NCBI RefSeq assembly: GCF_042477335.2
Contig: NC_091251.1
Coordinates: 33,992,501-34,056,500 of the forward strand
Direction of reading: 5' to 3'
Length of the DNA: 64,000 nucleotides
DNA from: Ovis canadensis
Taxonomy: Eukaryota; Chordata; Mammalia; Artiodactyla; Bovidae
Under the pieces are notes generated by a model. It saw only the letters and a program-made list of their open reading frames with translations. It was not told the DNA's origin and ran no database searches. The position numbers and the translations under genes were made by a program. Positions 59,201-63,949 of this stretch are shown piece after piece (positions within the stretch are counted from its first letter, which is position 1; the number at the start of each line of letters is the position of its first letter).

Positions 59201-62200
59201 CGGTGGCCCGGTGCGCTCAGCCTTGGAGTCAGAGGCACAGCTCAACCAGCAGGCCTCCTCAGCTCATCCTTCCAGTTCCTTCCCCCCACCCCTCCTTCTC
59301 TCTCTTATTCCTTTGTGTTTGGGGGAAGGGAGAGGATGATTCTTCCTGAGGAGTGGGCGTGTGTATGTGTGTGTCATGCTTAATGTCCTGTCTGCTCCGT
59401 GGTTGGCTCGCCGGGCAGCGATTGTCTCTTGTGAACTTGACTTGCCAGTGCTGTTGGACCTGTCAACTCGCTTGGTCCCGGCTGCATGTGGAGGAGAGAG
59501 ATGAACGTGGGACCCTGGTTATGTGCATGGTGAGGCCCACAGAGCGCCTGGGGCCCTGCTGGGTGCATGAGGCTGCCCTGCAGAGGCGATGCCATGTAGC
59601 TGCATGAAACTGAAATGGGCGAGGTTGCTGATGGTGGCAACGATGGTGTGCATATGGGTACTTGGGGCCATAATCAACCCTCACAGTCCTCAGGAGCTAC
59701 TGCTGATAGCCCCACTCTCTCCCATACCCAAATGACAAAGTGACAGTTCTCTCCAGACCACCCAGCGTGCTGACTCTGTGCCATTCTGTCCCCCCATCAC
59801 ATCCCCTTCCTCTCACCCCTTAGCTGATCCTTTCCCTCCAAAATCATAGAAAAAAGAAAAAGTGGTCTAATTTCTGCTAATATGTAAATAACTCCTAACA
59901 GCTTACAGTATTCTCTTTTTTCTTGGGAGAGGAAAGAGGAAGAAGGGCTGCTCTTTACGTTAAAATTTCTCTCTCTTTTTATCCTGGCTGTGCTGGGTCT
60001 TGCTGCATCGAACAGGCTTCTCTAGCTGTGTGTGGGCTGGTTGCCCCACAGCATGTGGGATCTTAATTCCCCAACCAGGGATCAAACCTGTGTTCCCTGC
60101 ATTGGAAGGCAGATTCTTAACCACTGGACCACCAAGGAACTCCCTAAAATCTCTCTTTTAAAAAATAATTTGTAAACATCAATATCCAAGTCATGATACT
60201 ATAGTATAGTTTTGTAGTATATTACCAATGGGAGAGTTTTGGGTGAAGTCTACGTAAGGTCACATTGTTTCTTACAACTGCATATGAGTCTACAAATATC
60301 TCAGACAGAAAAATTATCATTATTTTAAACTTAAAAAATAATTTTGGGCGAGTTTCTTGGAAGTTAAGTGGTTAGAACTCCATGCTTTCATTGCCAAGGG
60401 CCCAATGTTCAATCTCGGTCAAGGAACTAAGAGCCTATAAACTAGGGTACAGTGCAGAAAAAAAAAAAAGTTTGAGTTTCTTGTCTATTTTTTTTCCATC
60501 TTTTTTATTTTACAATATCTTTGTATGTACTCCTTTTACTAACTGTATGCATTTCTTTAGGATGGTTTTTTGGGATTAGAATAAGTAGCTTAAGGATATA
60601 AATTTTCAGGTATAATTTACATACCAGATCGTAAGTGCTCAGACTGATGAATTTTGACGTTTGTAGACAACCGTATAACTACCACCCAAAACACGATGAT
60701 ATAGAACATTTCCACGTATCCCCCCTGCCAAGTTCTCATGTGTCCCTTCCTCATCCAAATCCATTCCCCAACCCCTACAAGGGCAACTACTTCTTGACCA
60801 AGATATATGTTTTCATGCACAGTTTATTCCCCATGCCCCAAAGAACCTATATCCTCTGAGGGGGGAGGTACATTTCTTAAGGGATTAAGGCATTAAGCAA
60901 AGGAGAGGGGCTACTCCTACAGCTCTCCAAGCTTTGTGAGAGACTCTCAGAGTAACAGCACGTCATCAGGAACCGCAGACCACACTCAAGGTCTCCACAG
61001 CCCTGAATCCATCCACATATCCACTGACTGCCTTTGGTTTGCCTGCACCTGCATTTGTGAACGTGGGTCCTTTGACTAGTGGGCTGGAAGGTGTGCACGA
61101 GAAGTACCTGGCTGGAGTGGAGATGCTCCTATATGGGCAGAGGTGGACATGGAAGAGGGAGCTGGGCTAGGGAGGGAGCCTTGGATGGTCCAGGCTGACC
61201 TGCTTTTCTCTCTGCCAGGCTGTTCTTTGCCGGAGCCAGGGAGGGCCACCTTCCCAGCGTGTTGGCCATGATCCACGTGAAGCGCTGCACCCCCATCCCA
61301 GCCTTGCTCTTCACAGTAAGGGTCCCTCCCTCTGCCAGCCCTATACACACCCTCCCCCTTTGTGCTATTTTGAACTGGGAGTTCATACTTCCCACATGTG
61401 CTGCTATTACCCTTGTCCTCCTAGGTTTCTTGGGGCCTCTGATAATCTAGCAAATGGTATACATGGGCCTGATTAATATCAAGAGATATAGCAAGGAAGG
61501 AGCCTAAGTCCTGAAATGCCTTAAGGCTCCCAGGCCGGCTCATCTCATTCTTCCATCCTTTTGAGTCAGACTGAAGGAGCTGCTTCCAGATTCCAGAAGC
61601 TCACAAAGAAGCTTTTTTCCTTGGCTCCTCCTACCCCTGTGACCCGCAGGGTTGCAGCTTTGGGCCTCTGCTCCTGGCTGATCACAGCACACTCCCACCC
61701 TTCCCCATCGACCTTCTTGCCGGAGGAGGTTCTGCCAGTCTCTGGGGAAACACCACTGAAATAAATCTGGTGTTCACCAAATCTGGTGTCACACCAAATA
61801 AGAAAAATCAGAAGGGAAGACTGGTAAACTGAAAGTGGAGAAAAGAAAACAAGGGGGTTATCTGGTAAATAGAGGCGGAATTAATTACACCAGAGTAGAA
61901 TCATTTATATAGAGCATACAGAAGGAGAAAGACATCCCCAGTGAGTCTTTGGTTTTTTGTTTTTCCTTCTGGATCCCAACTAAAATATCAAAAATGACTT
62001 TGGTCTAACAGAGAAGCAGTTAGATCAGAGAGCAGAACTCTCAAGAGTCAAGGGCATTCACTGTACATTAGGGGAAATTTCAGAACGTTCCGATACAGGA
62101 AGAAGGTCGTCTTGATTGGTTAGTGGTGAAAGGCAGCTGGAGAAGGCTCAGTGCTCCCAGTAAGCCACAAGCTTTTTTTTAGTTTGTGCCATTGGTGCAG

Positions 62201-63261
62201 GCTTATGATGGCAACTCACTCCAGTATTCTTGCCTGGAAAATTCCACGGACAGAGGAACCTGGTAGGTTACAGTCCATGGAGTCGCAAAGAGCGGACGTG
62301 ACTGAGCGACTTCACTTTCTTTCTTTTCTTTATGACTACAAGGCAACTACAGTAAGAATCTGGCTTTTTCATCCCTTAAATTCTTCTTATTTTCACCATC
62401 AGATCTTACAGGAGAACTGAGCCTTCTGTTGGCCTTAACAAATTAGCAGAGGGAAAAGAATATGCTTCTGAGAGATCCCCTGAGATAATTTTGAAGTTGG
62501 AAAGTGAACTCTGTCAAGAAAACTTCAGAAGGATATTATGAGGGTTACATGAGTTAATATTTGCAGAATGCTAAAACTAGAGCCTGACACTTAGGAAGTG
62601 CTATATAACTGTTTATGACATTAAAAAAAAAAAAAGAAAGAAAGAAAAATAAATTAGATGACTCAACCAGGAAAAGAGGATGAGGGCAAGAATGAACCTT
62701 AATCTGCAGTTAACAGTCTTCCCTAAGGGATAAAAGACAAAATTAGCTTGAGCTTCAACTAAGGAAGAAATATAAATGAGCCCAGAGTGGCATAAAGCTG
62801 CGTGCCACCAGCATTGCCAGTCCAGGTGTATACAGCCAGCATCTGCTCTGAGTGGTTAGTGCCCATGTTGTGCCTGTGGTTAAATGTTTTGATTATCACT
62901 CCTGTAGTAAGAAAGAACTTCCTGGTGATGAAGCTGTTAGCAATGACCTGGGTTTCTAGGAGAAGCTATAAAGTCTCCATTTTGAGAGATCCCACTGTGG
63001 AATGGCATTGTCTGCCTAGAGGCAGGGGAGCAGCCTGCCACCAGTAAACAGCTTATCTGTGGTCTCCCAGTGCCTTTCTGATTACTGATGAGCTTCTTCC
63101 ACGCCCCCCAGTGCATCTCCACCCTGCTGATGCTTGTCACCAGCGACATATACACGCTCATCAACTACGTGGGCTTCATCAACTACCTCTTCTATGGCGT
63201 CACGGTTGCCGGACAGATAGTTCTTCGCTGGAAGAAGCCGGACATCAATCGCCCCATTAAG
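15911..63261 (+). CDS. SLC7A8: SLC7A8 (LAT2) amino-acid exchanger, exons 1-9, 3' end missing
   Basis: Join 15911-16052, 30392-30596, 31555-31706, 53432-53557, 55152-55305, 55927-56050, 57914-58017, 61219-61315, 63112-63261: 1254 nt, 418 codons with no stop. LAT2 is a sodium-independent exchanger of small and large neutral amino acids. It is disulfide-linked to SLC3A2/4F2hc, mainly in basolateral membranes of kidney and gut. The product follows human LAT2 closely. It has the unwound TM1 motif GSGIF (residues 52-56), Cys151 in 'FPTCFPP' (the 4F2hc-linking cysteine, human Cys154), Asn131 (human Asn134, a substrate-site residue) and the TM6 motif FAYGGWN (240-246). The N-terminus is three residues shorter than human. 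The ATG has A at -3 and G at +4. TM11, TM12 and the tail (about 115 residues) lie beyond the window. Confidence 0.98.
16053..18456. other. Intron 1, first part, nothing recognised
   Basis: No exon or clear young repeat. A faint MIR-like stretch lies at about 16600-16700. The start of a first intron is often regulatory, but no site can be named here. Confidence 0.4.
18457..18751 (+). mobile_element. CHR-2 type SINE (intron 1)
   Basis: Starts 'ggactcccctggtggtccc' and ends 'caaagacccagtccagcc' with an A-rich tail. Perfect 12-bp target-site duplication aaaataggaata at 18445-18456 and 18752-18763. Confidence 0.93.
18764..19464. other. Intron 1, nothing recognised
   Basis: Non-coding. The short open frame at 18877-19074 has no recognisable domain. 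Confidence 0.4.
19465..19830 (-). repeat. MIR SINE, reverse, split by a CHR-1
   Basis: 19465-19530 ('tattatatgccagacacttg') and 19668-19830 ('cacaataatcccatgtagta', 'ggctcagagagacaag') are two halves of one MIR on the minus strand, with a younger CHR-1 between them. Confidence 0.65.
19531..19667 (-). mobile_element. CHR-1 type SINE, reverse
   Basis: 'aatctggttccctggacagg', then 'aatcgaacctgcgcccctgc', ending 'ccaccagggaagtcc'. It is inserted into an MIR with short similar flanks (acattct and acattgt). Confidence 0.85.
20195..20345 (-). repeat. MIR SINE, reverse
   Basis: 'accttatttaatcctgacca...ggggaaatggagtcacaga' is the usual reverse MIR pattern. Confidence 0.6.
20900..21090 (-). repeat. 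MIR SINE, reverse
   Basis: 'accatttactgagcactacc', 'tatgagtattctcatctaag', then 'agcagagccaggattcccac' follow the MIR core in reverse. Confidence 0.7.
21603..21866 (-). mobile_element. CHR-2 type SINE, reverse
   Basis: Poly-T head, 'ggcttctcttgttgcagaac', 'gggcttgaacctgtgtctcc', ending 'ccaccagggaagtcc'. Confidence 0.88.
21888..21987 (-). mobile_element. BOV-A2 SINE fragment, reverse
   Basis: 'gctgctgctgctaagtcg' through 'ctgggattctccagg' is the 3' monomer of BOV-A2 read in reverse. The rest is missing. Confidence 0.85.
21988..23565. other. Intron 1, nothing firm recognised
   Basis: A reverse L2 3'-end fragment is possible at 22265-22335 ('gctaggctttgtgctaagca'). No exon is seen. Confidence 0.4.
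23577..23669 (-). mobile_element. CHR-1 type SINE, reverse, short
   Basis: 'ctagggatcgagcgtgtgcc' and 'cttaatcactggaccacc' are the CHR-1 head in reverse. Perfect 11-bp target-site duplication tgaatatgctt at 23566-23576 and 23670-23680. Confidence 0.85.
23895..24102 (-). mobile_element. MER5A-type hAT MITE, reverse
   Basis: It contains, in reverse, the MER5A motifs 'ttagatgccagtagcacccc', 'aaaaatgtctccagacac' and the end 'gagaaccactg'. It is non-autonomous and about 208 bp. Confidence 0.75.
24529..24713 (+). mobile_element. BOV-A2 SINE
   Basis: 'ggagaaggaaatggcagccc', 'ctggtgggctgccgtctatg', end 'ttagcagcagcagc'. Perfect 12-bp target-site duplication agagactgtctc at 24517-24528 and 24714-24725. 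Confidence 0.93.
24726..26099. other. Intron 1, nothing recognised
   Basis: No exon, RNA or repeat that I can name. Confidence 0.4.
26100..26260 (+). repeat. MIR SINE
   Basis: 'gtgactttgatcatggctct...ctctctgagcctcagtcttc' is a decayed sense MIR core. Confidence 0.55.
26425..26545 (+). repeat. MIR SINE
   Basis: 'gtgatttaggcaaataacca' and 'cttagtttcttcatctgtaa' fit the sense MIR core. Confidence 0.65.
26740..26840 (-). repeat. L2 3'-end remnant, reverse
   Basis: 'tgataaatacttatagagtg' and 'ctctcatggagcttacagtc' follow a reverse L2 3' end. Confidence 0.5.
27105..27367 (-). mobile_element. CHR-2 type SINE, reverse
   Basis: T-rich end, 'gtgctgggtcttcgttgccg', 'ggatcttcctggatcagaga', end 'gccaccagggaagcccc'. 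It directly abuts a CHR-1 SINE. Confidence 0.88.
27368..27760 (-). mobile_element. CHR-1 type SINE, reverse, split by a BOV-A2
   Basis: 27368-27428 ('ggattttagttccccaacca') and 27694-27760 ('gatcaaacccataccccctg', 'cttaaccactggacagcc') are two halves of one CHR-1 on the minus strand. Confidence 0.85.
27429..27693 (+). mobile_element. BOV-A2 SINE (two monomers)
   Basis: Two BovA monomers in tandem ('ctggcggcccactccagtac' and 'atggcaacccactccggcat'), ending 'gtgacttagcagc'. Perfect 12-bp target-site duplication aaccagggatca at 27417-27428 and 27694-27705, inside the CHR-1. Confidence 0.94.
27771..29494. other. Intron 1, nothing recognised
   Basis: Non-coding. Open frames at 29062-29539 on both strands have no recognisable domain. 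Confidence 0.4.
29495..29690 (+). repeat. MIR SINE
   Basis: 'agctgtggaatttggagaaa...gccacttaaccccgctgtgt' matches a decayed sense MIR. Confidence 0.6.
30030..30170 (+). repeat. MIR SINE
   Basis: 'tgtagacttaggcaattcac' and 'tcctctgtaaaatgggagaa' fit the sense MIR core. Confidence 0.55.
30277..30354 (+). repeat. 39-bp tandem duplication just before exon 2
   Basis: Two copies of 39 bp, 30277-30315 and 30316-30354, differ only at one internal base (A/G) and at the last base (G/C). Each copy contains 'atcaaaggtgagag', where AAAG|GTGAGA resembles a strong 5' splice site. The copies end 37 bp before the exon 2 acceptor. Because 39 is a multiple of 3, both copies stay in the reading frame that runs into exon 2. 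Confidence 0.95.
30392..30596 (+). CDS. SLC7A8: SLC7A8 coding exon 2
   Basis: 205 nt, residues 48-116. It carries the rest of TM1 with GSGIF, TM2 ('[11 protein letters not shown]') and the conserved loop '[16 protein letters not shown]'. The acceptor is ttcacag and the donor gtaaga (phase 2). Confidence 0.98.
30769..30903 (-). mobile_element. CHR-1 type SINE, reverse (intron 2)
   Basis: 'gtgggatctcagttcccaga', 'gggatcgaacctgggccctt', end 'catcagggaatcccc'. Target-site duplication ttaatctct at 30760-30768 and 30904-30912. Confidence 0.9.
30913..31554. other. Rest of intron 2, nothing recognised
   Basis: No repeats or extra exons recognised before the exon 3 acceptor. Confidence 0.5.
31555..31706 (+). 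CDS. SLC7A8: SLC7A8 coding exon 3
   Basis: 152 nt, residues 116-167. It covers TM3 ('[16 protein letters not shown]') and the extracellular loop with Cys151, expected to bond to 4F2hc. The acceptor is cccgcag and the donor gtaagt (phase 1). Confidence 0.98.
31926..32137 (-). mobile_element. Bov-tA SINE, reverse (intron 3)
   Basis: 'gctaagttgcttcagtcgtg', 'ccaggcaagaatactggagt', end 'ccacctgggaagccc'. Confidence 0.92.
32205..32345 (-). repeat. MIR SINE, reverse
   Basis: 'gtgttatctgatccaagcct' and 'cacaacaaatccataaggta' follow a reverse MIR. Confidence 0.55.
32657..32768 (-). mobile_element. CHR-1 type SINE, reverse
   Basis: 'gcgattgaacccatgacccc' and 'cttaaccactggaccaccag' mark the reverse CHR-1. 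Target-site duplication ttagagaggctt/ttagagaggttt at 32645-32656 and 32769-32780. Confidence 0.9.
32781..35406. other. Intron 3, nothing recognised
   Basis: About 2.6 kb without a repeat, RNA or exon that I can name, apart from short A runs (near 34898). Confidence 0.4.
35634..36026 (-). mobile_element. BOV-A2 SINE, reverse, with a 146-bp patch
   Basis: The reverse BOV-A2 starts with GCT repeats and 'aagtcacttcagtcgtgtcc'. It breaks off at about 35677 and resumes at 35821 ('ggctcccccgtccctgggat'). About 30 bp of SINE, usually 'gtgcgacccc...gcccacca', are missing and replaced by foreign sequence (35675-35820). Confidence 0.88.
35675..35810 (-). repeat. 136-bp inverted copy of 36972-37107
   Basis: The reverse complement of 36972-37107 matches here over 136 bp with two mismatches (at 35734 and 35805 or adjacent). 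It occupies the gap in the BOV-A2. Directly after it comes a fold-back, 'tttttctgtca' then 'tgacagaaaaa'. Confidence 0.95.
36045..37375. other. Intron 3, single-copy-looking; holds the source of the inverted copy
   Basis: No named repeat. 36972-37107 is the likely source of the patch in the BOV-A2 at 35675-35810, since here the sequence runs on without a junction. Confidence 0.6.
37376..37795 (-). mobile_element. BovB LINE 3' end, reverse
   Basis: Starts with the reversed BovB tail 'cagttcagttcagtcgctca' and runs about 420 bp. A minus-strand open fragment at 37388-37756 encodes the RTE C-terminus ('[20 protein letters not shown]'). Confidence 0.93.
37796..38536. other. Intron 3, nothing recognised
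   Basis: A/T-rich, with a TTTTG microsatellite at about 38253-38271. Confidence 0.45.
38557..38633 (-). pseudogene. U6 snRNA retropseudogene (5' part only)
   Basis: On the minus strand it reads 'gtgcttgctttggcagcaca...' and follows U6 for about 77 nt. It then goes straight into a poly-A run (poly-T at 38544-38556 on +). Short target-site duplication gagaaact at 38537-38544 and 38636-38643. The poly-A and duplication show that L1 machinery inserted it. It lacks the 3' third of U6 and has changes, so it is non-functional. Confidence 0.9.
38644..39159. other. Intron 3, nothing recognised
   Basis: A/T-rich non-coding sequence. Confidence 0.45.
39160..39368 (-). mobile_element. Bov-tA SINE, reverse
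   Basis: 'gtgctaagttgcatcagtca', 'ccaggcaagaatactggagt', 'gatcgaacccccatctcctg', end 'gccactggggaagcccc'. Confidence 0.92.
39660..40560 (-). repeat. L2 LINE remnants, reverse
   Basis: 39700-40080 has the reverse-L2 pattern ('gcagaggagtaacatgatta'). 40470-40560 looks like the L2 3' end ('agcaaatatttatcaagggc'). Decayed and without coding capacity. Confidence 0.45.
40602..40923 (-). mobile_element. CHR-2 type SINE, reverse
   Basis: 'ggctgctctgggtcttggtt', 'cttctcttgttgcagagtat', 'aggaattgaacctgtgtccc'. It is older and more diverged than the other CHR copies. Confidence 0.82.
40935..42665 (-). mobile_element. BovB LINE, reverse, decayed, hosting a Bov-tA
   Basis: Minus-strand frames at 41139-41753 and 41979-42245 carry RTE reverse-transcriptase pieces ('SLRYADDT', '[13 protein letters not shown]'). 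The minus-strand frame at 42336-42560 is a further upstream remnant. An internal deletion of about 70 bp near 42247 (relative to the copy at 452-2292), frameshifts and a SINE insertion show it is dead. The 5' part is missing. Confidence 0.92.
41772..42002 (+). mobile_element. Bov-tA SINE nested in BovB
   Basis: Starts 'ggcttcctctgtggctcaat' and ends 'ggtgacttagcacgcatgca'. Perfect 10-bp target-site duplication tgcatataag at 41762-41771 and 42003-42012. The uninterrupted target can be seen in the other BovB copy near 1309-1318. Confidence 0.95.
42666..46124. other. Intron 3, mostly single-copy-looking
   Basis: No repeats are named over about 3.4 kb. It holds the candidate 33-nt micro-exon at 43329-43361. 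Many short open frames have no recognisable domains. Confidence 0.4.
43329..43361 (+). other. Candidate 33-nt micro-exon (speculative)
   Basis: A long pyrimidine tract and 'tttcaccag' precede a 33-nt segment followed by gtaagtag, a consensus donor. The length is a multiple of 3. In phase 1, as required by intron 3, it adds 11 residues with no stop. No such exon is known to me in LAT2, so this may be chance. Confidence 0.2.
46125..46255 (-). repeat. MIR SINE, reverse
   Basis: 'ctttccattttacagatagg' and 'gaggctcaaagagcttgact' fit a reverse MIR. Confidence 0.6.
46256..47559. other. Intron 3, nothing recognised
   Basis: No named repeat or exon. Confidence 0.4.
47818..48074 (-). mobile_element. 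L1 3' end, part of a U6-L1 chimera
   Basis: On the minus strand, an L1 3' segment ('acaaatttatggttatcaca' to 'actgtaaattaactatatat') follows U6 directly and ends in an A-rich tail (poly-T at 47818-47824 on +). Confidence 0.85.
48075..48180 (-). pseudogene. U6 snRNA pseudogene, full length, fused to L1
   Basis: 106 nt on the minus strand follow U6 from 'gtgctcactttggcagcaca' to the terminal 'ccatattttt', with about 15 changes and one missing base, many at CpG sites. There is no TATA box or proximal element upstream, so it is not a working gene. Its 3' end runs straight into L1 sequence. Confidence 0.92.
48471..48546 (+). repeat. Imperfect tandem duplication, about 38 bp x2
   Basis: 48471-48509 and 48510-48546 both read 'gatcag...gtgag.atcag...ctggcctggggtgaggg', with small differences. 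Confidence 0.85.
48547..49124. other. Intron 3, nothing recognised
   Basis: Non-coding. No repeat named. Confidence 0.4.
49136..49258 (+). mobile_element. CHR-1 type SINE
   Basis: 'ggaattccttggcagtccag', 'gggtttgattcctgattggg', A-rich tail. Perfect 11-bp target-site duplication aagcatctctg at 49125-49135 and 49259-49269. Confidence 0.92.
49482..49503. repeat. (GATG)n microsatellite
   Basis: About five copies of the tetranucleotide. Confidence 0.85.
49948..50349 (-). mobile_element. Bov-tA SINEs in tandem, reverse
   Basis: Two reverse BovA/Bov-tA units end 'gccaccagggaagtg' at about 50158 and 'gccaccagggaagccc' at about 50339. One target-site duplication, ctattttgtctga (49935-49947) and ctattatgtctga (50350-50362), brackets both, so they arrived together or one is nested at the edge of the other. 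Confidence 0.88.
50363..51164. other. Intron 3, nothing recognised
   Basis: Non-coding. No repeat named. Confidence 0.4.
51165..51740 (-). repeat. L2 LINE remnant, reverse, split by Bov-tA
   Basis: 'tatttgttgagcacctgcta' (3' end) and 'gggtgacatttgagctggat' (about 51669) give the reverse L2 order. The younger Bov-tA interrupts it. Confidence 0.6.
51220..51428 (+). mobile_element. Bov-tA SINE
   Basis: Head 'cttccctggtgtctcagtag', core 'caacccactccagtattctt', end 'gacacgacttagcg'. Perfect 15-bp target-site duplication aatgatatgccctgg at 51205-51219 and 51429-51443. Confidence 0.95.
51741..52194. other. Intron 3, nothing recognised
   Basis: Non-coding. No repeat named. Confidence 0.4.
52195..53025 (+). 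repeat. Old L1 LINE, 3' part
   Basis: 'atgcaaatcaaaacctcaat', 'gcagctttatttataatagc', 'atgattccatttatgtggca' and 'caaactgtacacttaaaaaa' are in the order of an old L1 3' region. A 16-bp direct repeat (agacctctatga) around a poly-A run lies at about 52482-52520. Confidence 0.85.
53026..53431. other. End of intron 3
   Basis: Nothing recognised except the exon 4 acceptor and its pyrimidine-rich lead. Confidence 0.5.
53432..53557 (+). CDS. SLC7A8: SLC7A8 coding exon 4
   Basis: 126 nt, residues 167-209: end of TM4, loop '[18 protein letters not shown]', and TM5. The acceptor is cattgcag and the donor gtgggt (phase 1). It follows the 21.7-kb intron 3. Confidence 0.98.
53672..53797 (-). mobile_element. 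CHR-1 type SINE, reverse (intron 4)
   Basis: 'cttagttgtggcatgcggga', 'gggatcgaactggggcccgc', end 'aactagggaagtcc'. Confidence 0.85.
53798..55151. other. Rest of intron 4, nothing recognised
   Basis: No repeat or extra exon named. Confidence 0.45.
55152..55305 (+). CDS. SLC7A8: SLC7A8 coding exon 5
   Basis: 154 nt, residues 209-260: extracellular segment '[10 protein letters not shown]', then TM6 with '[17 protein letters not shown]'. Phe240 corresponds to the human gating residue Phe243. The acceptor is tccacag and the donor gtgagt (phase 2). Confidence 0.98.
55306..55926. other. Intron 5 with a small repeat-palindrome
   Basis: Contains a perfect 16-bp direct repeat agaaatggttcatttt at 55425-55440 and 55467-55482. 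Between the copies, 'gaaccatt' and 'aatggttc' can pair as a short hairpin. Otherwise nothing is recognised. Confidence 0.7.
55927..56050 (+). CDS. SLC7A8: SLC7A8 coding exon 6
   Basis: 124 nt, residues 260-301: '[17 protein letters not shown]' (TM7) to 'LLASNAVAV'. The acceptor is ctctacag and the donor gtaaga (phase 0). The open frame upstream of 55927 is intronic. Confidence 0.98.
56095..56400 (+). repeat. L1 LINE 3' end (intron 6)
   Basis: 'acctactgtatagcacaggg', 'cctataatggaaaagaattt' and 'ttgtaaatcaactatactcc' are the L1 3' end on the + strand. An AT microsatellite lies within it. Confidence 0.8.
56217..56264. repeat. (AT)24 microsatellite
   Basis: 48 bp of uninterrupted AT dinucleotide inside the L1 3' end. 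Likely variable in length. Confidence 0.97.
56540..56597. mobile_element. hAT-type transposon end fragment
   Basis: 'aaaatatttactatctgccc' and 'gtttgccaacccctgat' resemble the end of a hAT-type non-autonomous element. Confidence 0.45.
56598..56774 (-). mobile_element. Bov-tA/BovA SINE, reverse, diverged
   Basis: 'agtcaccaagtcgtgtctga', 'gcccaccaggctcccctgtc', end 'gccacctgggaag'. It is shortened inside. Confidence 0.82.
56775..57913. other. Rest of intron 6, two MIRs
   Basis: 57395-57500 reads as a reverse MIR ('ttttacagatggaaaagctg'). 57540-57660 reads as a sense MIR ('gtgtgatcttaggcaaacta'). Nothing else is named. Confidence 0.55.
57914..58017 (+). CDS. SLC7A8: SLC7A8 coding exon 7
   Basis: 104 nt, residues 302-336: '[20 protein letters not shown]' and '[15 protein letters not shown]' (TM8). 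The acceptor is ctctcag and the donor gtgagt (phase 2). Confidence 0.98.
58018..59978. other. Intron 7, first 2 kb, nothing recognised
   Basis: GC-richer single-copy-looking sequence with many chance open frames. No repeat or exon named. Confidence 0.45.
59979..60144 (-). mobile_element. CHR-1/2 type SINE, reverse (intron 7)
   Basis: 'tggctgtgctgggtcttgct', 'gggatcaaacctgtgttccc', end 'ggaccaccaaggaactcc'. The flanks taaaatttctctct (59961 on) and taaaatctctcttt (60145 on) look like a target-site duplication. Confidence 0.87.
60360..60473 (+). mobile_element. CHR-1 type SINE, diverged
   Basis: 'agttaagtggttagaactcc', 'aatctcggtcaaggaactaa', A-rich tail. Perfect 10-bp target-site duplication gagtttcttg at 60350-60359 and 60474-60483. 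Confidence 0.82.
60484..61218. other. End of intron 7, nothing firm recognised
   Basis: Contains 'aattttcaggtataatttac' and later text resembling an old L1 3' UTR (about 60600-60860), not assigned with confidence. Confidence 0.35.
61219..61315 (+). CDS. SLC7A8: SLC7A8 coding exon 8
   Basis: 97 nt, residues 336-368: the cytoplasmic loop '[20 protein letters not shown]' typical of the LAT family, then the start of TM9 (PIPALLFT). The acceptor is ctgccag and the donor gtaagg (phase 0). Confidence 0.98.
61316..63111. other. Intron 8
   Basis: Holds a BovA fragment (62200-62320) and A/G-rich runs at 62621-62651. Nothing else is recognised. Confidence 0.5.
62200..62320 (+). mobile_element. BovA/Bov-tA SINE fragment
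   Basis: 'tgatggcaactcactccagt', 'cttgcctggaaaattccacg', end 'gactgagcgacttcac'. The tRNA-like head is missing. Confidence 0.85.
63112..63261 (+). CDS. SLC7A8: SLC7A8 coding exon 9 (last in window)
   Basis: 150 nt, residues 369-418: TM9 ('[16 protein letters not shown]') and TM10 ('[18 protein letters not shown]'), ending '[12 protein letters not shown]'. The acceptor is ccccag. The donor AAG|gtgcta is weaker than the others but falls at the expected phase-0 boundary. Confidence 0.97.
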
Positions 63262-63949
63262 GTGCTAGAACCTCCCTGTGGGGCCCCCTCCCCCTCCTCC
63301 TCCTCCACTGCTTCTAGCTGAGCTCAGATTCTTTTAAATCACCTTGTTCTCACTGCTGACCAAGCCTCACCATCTCCACGATGGTGGGAGACCCTTTGGG
63401 AAGCAAAGGCTGTGTGTAAAGGGGGCAGGCATTTCCATTCTCCATGGGACCAGAGCGAACTGCAGCTAGGGGAATAGGTTCCACGACCTGATAACTTCCA
63501 TCATGTCACTGTTTCCATCGTGTCATTCCTTTGTTTCCTATGGCTCTAAGTCTTTAAAAAGTCAGCTGACTTTTCCTGGACCTTCTAATCTGACTAGTCT
63601 CCGCCTTGTCCCTCCACGTAACTGGCTTTACTCATTCAGTCTTTCCATCTCATCCCAGAATGAATTTCCTTCTCCCATCTCCCTCTCCAAATTTTAACCA
63701 TTTTCCACCCTCAAGAACCTCTCTTGAAGTTTCCCAGTCCACTTCAGCACTCCATGATCCTCCCTTTTTAGACTACTATAGCTGTAGGATGCCTGGTAAA
63801 TCTCTTGATTTATAAGAAATAATTTTGTGATAGGAATAAATGGGATTGCTCAGAACAACATATGCTAGAGTGCTATAGGTTCTCCTGCAAATTAGAAGAA
63901 GAGGGTATATCCCTGAGCTATTTGAACAATCCTGTTCTGGAAATGAACT
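63262..63949. other. Start of intron 9, nothing recognised
   Basis: Pyrimidine-rich non-coding DNA. The open frame continuing from exon 9 stops at 63319-63321, as expected for intron read-through. Confidence 0.5.
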
